From the NCBI GenBank assembly GCA_049296795.1, contig JBAQTC010000024.1, positions 1 through 10,310 of the forward strand: a stretch of 10,310 nucleotides of DNA, read 5' to 3'. A model generated the notes under the pieces. That model searched no databases. It saw nothing but the letters and a program-made list of their open reading frames with translations, and was not told where the DNA came from. Positions 6,498 through 10,310 of the stretch are shown one piece after another. This stretch comes from CAXNKH01 sp049296795 (lineage in GTDB: Bacteria > Pseudomonadota > Gammaproteobacteria > Burkholderiales > Burkholderiaceae_C). Each line of letters begins with the position of its first letter. Position 1 is the stretch's first letter. The position numbers and the translations under genes are program-made.

Positions 6498-7510
6498 GAT
6501 GGGGCTCCTTCGAGTTGGTTTTCAGTGATGTGGGTGGTGGTAGCGGTGCTGGTAATCGGGTTCTTAGGGTTATTTGGGTTGGGGCTGAAGATGCTGATCC
6601 GTTCGGCCAGGTACTTGGGCAGGGTGTCTAGCCCCTCGGCGCGCAGCAAGGTGACGAAGTTTTCATCGGAAAACAGTTTTTTAAGGCCCTGCACTACCAG
6701 CAGCAGGCGCTGGTAGGCGTGCTCGGCTTTGAGCACCATCTTGCGTTGGCGCTCCACCTCTTTTTGGTAGGTGCGCACCAGGCTGTAGCTGGAGGTGGGT
6801 GGTTTGATCTGCGCTGCGTTGGGGGAAGACGGTCCCAACTCCTGGCGTTTTTCGATCAACCGCTTGGCTTCGATGATCTGGCGGCCTTTGAGTTGGCCGT
6901 TTTCATAAGCCTCTTGCAGCAGGTCGCCCAGGTTGGATCCGCCGCCCTCGCCCCCACCCTCGCCATTTACGTTTTGTGGATCGTTGGCACTGGCCCGAGC
7001 GATCTCTAAGGCCGTGGTCAACGGAATCGAGCCGCGCTGCACGCCCTCAATCAAGCGCTCTTCACCCTGTTCCAGCAAAAATACGATGTCGCGCACGTAT
7101 TTGGGCGACAGTCCTGTTTTCTGGATGATGACATCGGCCGAGTAGCCCCGGTTGCGCAGCAACTCGATGTCGGCCAGAATTTCGAGCGGCCGAAACCCCC
7201 GACGGGCGATGTTCTCGGCCAGGCTCATGATGAAGGCGTCTTCATCGCTCACATCCACCACCAAGGCTGGAATGTGCGTTTCACCCAAGATCCGAAAGGC
7301 GTTCAGGCGCCCCTCCCCACAGACCAACACGTATTTGGTCTGGCCATCTTCGCTAGGGCGCTCGGCCACGGTGATGGGTTTTTTGAGGCCAATGAGCTGG
7401 ATGCTCTCAACGATTTCCTCAAAGACCTTCATATTGCGGTCCCGCGAGTTGAGCACTTCGATGCGCGCAATCGGCACCAGGCTCACGTTTTCTGGAATGT
7501 CAGTCATCAT
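6494..7510 (-). CDS. ParB-family protein (CTPase-type clamp)
   Basis: From ATG 7510 this is a 338-residue ParB-like protein. The N-terminal ParB/sulfiredoxin-fold domain covers about 10-105 with GEGRLNAF (65-72, normally GERR.RA) and ENIARRGFRPLE (99-110), the two motifs that bind CTP in ParB. A helix-turn-helix is at about 122-146. A glycine-rich linker (183-191, GEGGGEGGG), a basic helical coiled-coil-like part (245-278) and a low-complexity tail rich in N, P and T follow. ATG 7510 is preferred because GGAGG precedes it by five bases; a GTG at 7564 would add 18 residues. It keeps CTP-site residues better than its downstream partner. Canonical parS binding and partition are unproven because ParA is absent. 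Confidence 0.85.
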   Translation of the reverse strand: MMTDIPENVSLVPIARIEVLNSRDRNMKVFEEIVESIQLIGLKKPITVAERPSEDGQTKYVLVCGEGRLNAFRILGETHIPALVVDVSDEDAFIMSLAENIARRGFRPLEILADIELLRNRGYSADVIIQKTGLSPKYVRDIVFLLEQGEERLIEGVQRGSIPLTTALEIARASANDPQNVNGEGGGEGGGSNLGDLLQEAYENGQLKGRQIIEAKRLIEKRQELGPSSPNAAQIKPPTSSYSLVRTYQKEVERQRKMVLKAEHAYQRLLLVVQGLKKLFSDENFVTLLRAEGLDTLPKYLAERISIFSPNPNNPKNPITSTATTTHITENQLEGAPS

Positions 7511-7566
7511 GATGGCCTCCGTGGGGTCGTGGTTGATGCGTATTGGCGGGTGTGGTTTATCCACAT
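7507..7566 (-). CDS. Possible 19-codon leader peptide coupled to the ParB-like gene
   Basis: ATG 7566 has AAAGGAG six bases upstream, one of the best ribosome binding sites in the window. It opens a frame for MWINHTRQYASTTTPRRPS whose TGA overlaps the ParB ATG at 7510 (ATGA). The same ribosome binding site could serve the in-frame GTG 7564 that extends ParB, so either a leader peptide or a longer ParB is possible. Confidence 0.3.
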   Translation of the reverse strand: MWINHTRQYASTTTPRRPS

Positions 7567-7578
7567 GGCTAACTCCTT

Positions 7579-7603
7579 TCTGGTTAAAAAACTCTGGTTA
7601 AAA
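7579..7603. repeat. Tandem 11-bp direct repeat at the recombinase stop
   Basis: TCTGGTTAAAA occurs at 7579-7589 and again at 7593-7603, three bases apart, covering the stop codon of the recombinase gene and the gap before the ParB-like gene. Function is unknown; it may be a small duplication or a protein-binding pair. Confidence 0.45.
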
Positions 7604-9163
7604 CTTGCGCTGAATCCGCTTGCGCTCGGACATGCCGTAGAAAAAACTCAGATCGTCAAATCGAAAGCACTCAAAATTGGCGCTGTTGCGCTGGCTGACC
7701 CGGATTTCTGGGTCAGGCAGGTCCAAGCGGGGTAATAGGTAGTAGTCGAGCTCATTGATGTTTTGCGGATCCAGCCGCACCGCCACCGTGAGGTCAGGGT
7801 TGAAACGCTCGGTGTCAAACCGGATGCGCCAGTGGTGCTGACCGTTGGGCAAGGTTTGGCAGCGCGCCAGCACCAGGCTGATGACCAATTCGTCGTTGAG
7901 GGTGAGCAGGTCGGTTTTTCCGTCGCGGTGAACGCTGCCGCCCAACTCGGCTATTGCGTCTTCGGTGCGGCGCACGATCTCGGGGTGCAGTTGGCGCAGG
8001 CGCCGGTTGATTTCAAGAAACGCCAGCGGCCGCTCAGGACGAAAACCCACCAACGCGTAGGCTCGGCTGAGGCTGCCAAAGCGATTGACATAGACACTGG
8101 CGCTGGCCCTGGCCCTGGCACTGACATTGCCCAGTGCCTGATCGATGATCTCAGCAGACAAGCTGCCGCGTTCGCTGTACAAGCCCCTCAGGTGATCGAG
8201 CAACTCCTGGTCGGAGATTTTTCGAGTGCGCTCGGTCAGGATTTCTTGGGCGGCCATGAAAGTCGCCACCGGCACCACCCCGGCAAAAGCACCTTCTTTT
8301 CTGATCCACATGTCGGGCGGGTTGTCGACATGCTTTTTCTTGAGCTTGAAGGAGTGTCGGTTGTAGACGTTGTTGCCCACGTACTTCTCATTGGTCAGCA
8401 CTTGGCGCACTGTGCTGTAAGTCCAGCGCCGGTCCAGGTCAGTGGCCACGGCCATGCCGTTGAGCCGGTTGGCAATGGCCGTGATGCCCAGATCATCTGC
8501 AATGACCCACTGAAAAATCTGATTCACGGTGGCCAATTCAAAATCTGTGCCTGGCACCAGAATGACCCGGTCGGTTTGCAAACTTTTTTGTTCCCCAGGT
8601 TTGAGCTCGCTTTTGATGGCGCCACTCTGGTCAATCAACACCCGGCGCAAGCCGTAACCAGCAGGCCCACCTTGTCGGAACCCCAGCTCAATCAAGCGGC
8701 ACTGGCCAGCAAACACCTTGGCCGAGAGTTCTCGGCTGTACTCCCCGGCCATGGCACGTTTGACACTTTTGACGATGGTTGAAACTGGGGAGCCATCGTT
8801 TTCGAACTGCTCAGCAACGTAGGCCACGTGGATGTTCTTGCGCTTGCAGATGTACTCGTAATAAGCTGATTCGTCTGCATCTTGAAACCGGCCCCAACGA
8901 CTAACGTCGTAAACCAGGATCAAGTTGAAATCGGCCGATCCCGATTCGACATCGGAGATGAGCTTTCGCAGGGAGGCGCGCCCACCGATGGACAAGCCAC
9001 TTTTACCGTCATCGGCATAGGTGCGCACGATCTCGATTCCGCGGCGATCGGCGTATTCTTGAATCTTGTCGGCTTGGTTGAGCGTTGAGTACTGCTGGTG
9101 CTCGGTGGACATGCGCACGTATTGAGCAGCTCTGAGTTTTTTGGTTTCTTCTTCAATCGTCAT
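7598..9163 (-). CDS. Large serine recombinase with unusual C-terminal region
   Basis: From ATG 9163 the protein has 521 residues. The catalytic resolvase-type domain (about 10-155) shows YVRMS with nucleophile Ser19, and VYDVSRWGR with Arg89/Arg92. A 'Recombinase' domain follows (about 165-310; GPAGYGLRR, NEKYVGNNVYN). The zinc ribbon and coiled coil of classical large serine integrases are missing; only four scattered cysteines are present. Instead, residues 317-374 resemble the DNA-binding repeat associated with homing endonucleases, with a tail of about 145 residues of unknown type. The frame could start at ATG 9292, overlapping the rfaH-like stop by 10 bases, but the N-terminal core fits 9163 better. 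The enzyme should cut and rejoin specific DNA sites through a serine-DNA link. Target sites are not identified. Confidence 0.9.
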   Translation of the reverse strand: MTIEEETKKLRAAQYVRMSTEHQQYSTLNQADKIQEYADRRGIEIVRTYADDGKSGLSIGGRASLRKLISDVESGSADFNLILVYDVSRWGRFQDADESAYYEYICKRKNIHVAYVAEQFENDGSPVSTIVKSVKRAMAGEYSRELSAKVFAGQCRLIELGFRQGGPAGYGLRRVLIDQSGAIKSELKPGEQKSLQTDRVILVPGTDFELATVNQIFQWVIADDLGITAIANRLNGMAVATDLDRRWTYSTVRQVLTNEKYVGNNVYNRHSFKLKKKHVDNPPDMWIRKEGAFAGVVPVATFMAAQEILTERTRKISDQELLDHLRGLYSERGSLSAEIIDQALGNVSARARASASVYVNRFGSLSRAYALVGFRPERPLAFLEINRRLRQLHPEIVRRTEDAIAELGGSVHRDGKTDLLTLNDELVISLVLARCQTLPNGQHHWRIRFDTERFNPDLTVAVRLDPQNINELDYYLLPRLDLPDPEIRVSQRNSANFECFRFDDLSFFYGMSERKRIQRKF

Positions 9164-9219
9164 GGTCTGTGGTCCGGGATTTTTTGGGTTGGTTTTGGTT
9201 GTTTTGGGTTCAGACCATG
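9161..9219. repeat. 9-bp inverted repeat enclosing the recombinase start codon
   Basis: CATGGTCTG (9161-9169) and CAGACCATG (9211-9219) are perfect inverted copies separated by 41 bases that are almost pure G/T on the plus strand (A/C in the mRNA). In the transcript the recombinase ATG 9163 would lie inside the stem with an unstructured loop. It could restrict translation start or be a protein-binding dyad. Confidence 0.6.
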
Positions 9220-9282
9220 TTGGCTTCGAATGCCAAGCGCTATCAAGTCGTTTCTGACGGATATGCGAAGACTTTTTTGCAA

Positions 9283-10206
9283 TTAGCCACATTGACGCAA
9301 CTTCTCTGGCTCTATTCGCAACAAAACGGGTTTGTTGAGCATGGACAGCAGAATCATCGAGCGCCGTTCGGCGTCAATCGTTTGGTAAATGGCCGATAGG
9401 CCTGCAAATGGGCCGTCGGTCACCATCACTTTGTCGCCTGCAGTGAATAAAGCCTGTGGATCTGCTTGCTGCTGTTGCTCACGCTCGTACAGCGCCATGA
9501 CCAGATCGACATCAATCTTTGGCGCCTGGCCGCCAAAGCGGACCAACTCGCGCACCCCCAGGGTGGACCTGATGGGTGACCAGCTTTGACCCTTGCTGTT
9601 TTCACTGGTTTCCAACTGCACGAAGACGTAACTGGGAAACATAGGTTCTTCCACGATCACACTTTTGCCCCGACGGATTTTTTGCAGGTACATCATGGGC
9701 AGGTAGCAGCGGAAGTTTTGCCGCTGCAAATTGGTGATGGCGGTTTCCTCCTGTCTGGACTTGGTGTGGACCAAGTACCAAGCCGCGTTGGGCGGCAGGG
9801 TCAGGTCCTGTGCCTTCTTAGGCTTTGACTCTGGCTTGGGTGATTGCAGAACTGCAAGCACTGGCGTGGGGGCCTTGACCTTGGGTGCGGGTTTGAGGTC
9901 TTCGCGCACGGCTGGCCTGAAATCCCTGGGCTCGCTCTCAACGCCTTGGGTGTTGATCGGCAAATCCAACGAGCGTGCAATGGCGCGAATAAGGGGCAGC
10001 GGCCGATCGTGCTGCAGCACTTGCTTGAGCAGGGCTCTCAGTTCGCGTTGCTCAAAGGCCTCCAGGTCAACGAGCCGGTAGTGAACGTCCAGGCCTTGTT
10101 GAAAGATGGGAAGGCCATCGTCTTGCCAGCGCAGCTTTTGCAGGCTCCCCGGGGTCAGACCCAAGCGGTCAGCGGCTTCTTGTGTGGTCAAAAGCCTGGG
10201 GGTCAT
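9283..10206 (-). CDS. RfaH-type NusG paralogue with N-terminal helix-turn-helix domain
   Basis: The protein (307 residues from ATG 10206) has two parts. Residues 5-50 (LLTTQEAADRLGLTPGSLQK, then HYRLVDLEAFEQ) form an excisionase/MerR-like helix-turn-helix. A proline- and lysine-rich linker (about 95-138) leads to an RfaH body. The NGN domain spans about 141-245 with WYLVHTKSRQE, LQKIRRGK, EEPMFPSYVFV and GVRELVRFG; the KOW domain spans about 255-303 with AGDKVMVTDGPFAGL and RRSMILLSMLNK. These segments match E. coli RfaH closely. RfaH binds RNA polymerase paused at ops and suppresses termination through long surface-polysaccharide operons; a perfect ops lies downstream. GTG 10257 would add 17 residues; no start has a good Shine-Dalgarno sequence. 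RfaH is about 160 residues, so this is a true fusion. Confidence 0.9.
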   Translation of the reverse strand: MTPRLLTTQEAADRLGLTPGSLQKLRWQDDGLPIFQQGLDVHYRLVDLEAFEQRELRALLKQVLQHDRPLPLIRAIARSLDLPINTQGVESEPRDFRPAVREDLKPAPKVKAPTPVLAVLQSPKPESKPKKAQDLTLPPNAAWYLVHTKSRQEETAITNLQRQNFRCYLPMMYLQKIRRGKSVIVEEPMFPSYVFVQLETSENSKGQSWSPIRSTLGVRELVRFGGQAPKIDVDLVMALYEREQQQQADPQALFTAGDKVMVTDGPFAGLSAIYQTIDAERRSMILLSMLNKPVLLRIEPEKLRQCG

Positions 10207-10298
10207 GCAACGCTGGTCATGGGTGTCATGCCAGCATGAACGCTCGGGCCGACACACAAGTCAAGCGATCAGCACGGTATTTTGGTTCCCCAAACGAC

Positions 10299-10310
10299 AA
10301 AAACCCCGCC
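10299..10310 (-). terminator. Second half of a probable intrinsic terminator (cut by window end)
   Basis: On the minus strand the window begins GGCGGGG followed by TTTTT. This is the 3' arm and T-run of a typical rho-independent terminator whose 5' arm would lie beyond the edge. It would end an upstream gene and make the rfaH-like gene the first of its own transcript. Confidence 0.5.

Noticed and set aside
6063..6716. 217-codon plus-strand frame opposite the two ParB-like genes
   Set aside because: It spans the junction of two genuine minus-strand genes and resembles no family; a shadow frame.
5457..7510. A plasmid partition or replication locus
   Set aside because: ParB-like genes are present but no ParA, replication initiator or iteron array is seen, and the neighbours are chromosomal-type EPS genes.
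7763..8782. 339-codon plus-strand frame opposite the recombinase
   Set aside because: It mirrors a well-supported recombinase gene in high-GC DNA and has no recognisable motif; a shadow frame.

Overview
The window looks like chromosomal DNA from a betaproteobacterium, most likely Burkholderiales/Comamonadaceae. This is inferred from base composition, codon use and the kind of exopolysaccharide (EPS) genes; no RNA gene or species marker is present to fix it. All genes except the insertion-sequence genes at the left edge are on the minus strand, so the window reads naturally from right to left.

Right part (about 10310 to 5457): half of a probable terminator lies at the edge. It is followed by a tight four-gene group: an RfaH-type NusG paralogue carrying an extra N-terminal helix-turn-helix domain, a large serine recombinase without the usual zinc ribbon, and two overlapping, divergent ParB/RepB-like genes. 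No ParA, replication gene or toxin is present. The RfaH body matches E. coli RfaH closely at several segments.

Middle (5456 to 1493): the EPS operon starts with a leader that holds a perfect copy of the 12-nt RfaH recruitment element ops (GGCGGTAGCGTG, 5326 to 5315). Then come an EPS-associated MarR-type regulator, galE, manC, a TviB/WbpO-type nucleotide-sugar dehydrogenase and a TviC/WbpP-type C4 epimerase. galE has an internal deletion with frameshift, its original C-terminus surviving in another frame. manC is reduced to its first 30 codons plus an unrelated tail. tviB and tviC are intact and together would make UDP-N-acetylgalactosaminuronic acid from UDP-GlcNAc.

Left part (1492 to 1): the operon runs without a visible terminator into the start of an IS4-family (DUF4372-type) transposase gene. 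A strong hairpin covers that gene's ribosome binding site. After 17 codons the gene is cut by an IS21-family element (istA end, istB, and three 21-bp-spaced terminal repeats), whose right end I place at about 1210.

The most interesting item is the RfaH-HTH / serine recombinase / ParB / ParB module directly upstream of an operon carrying the matching ops signal. It suggests an EPS control or mobility unit that combines antitermination, site-specific recombination and ParB-type DNA clamps.
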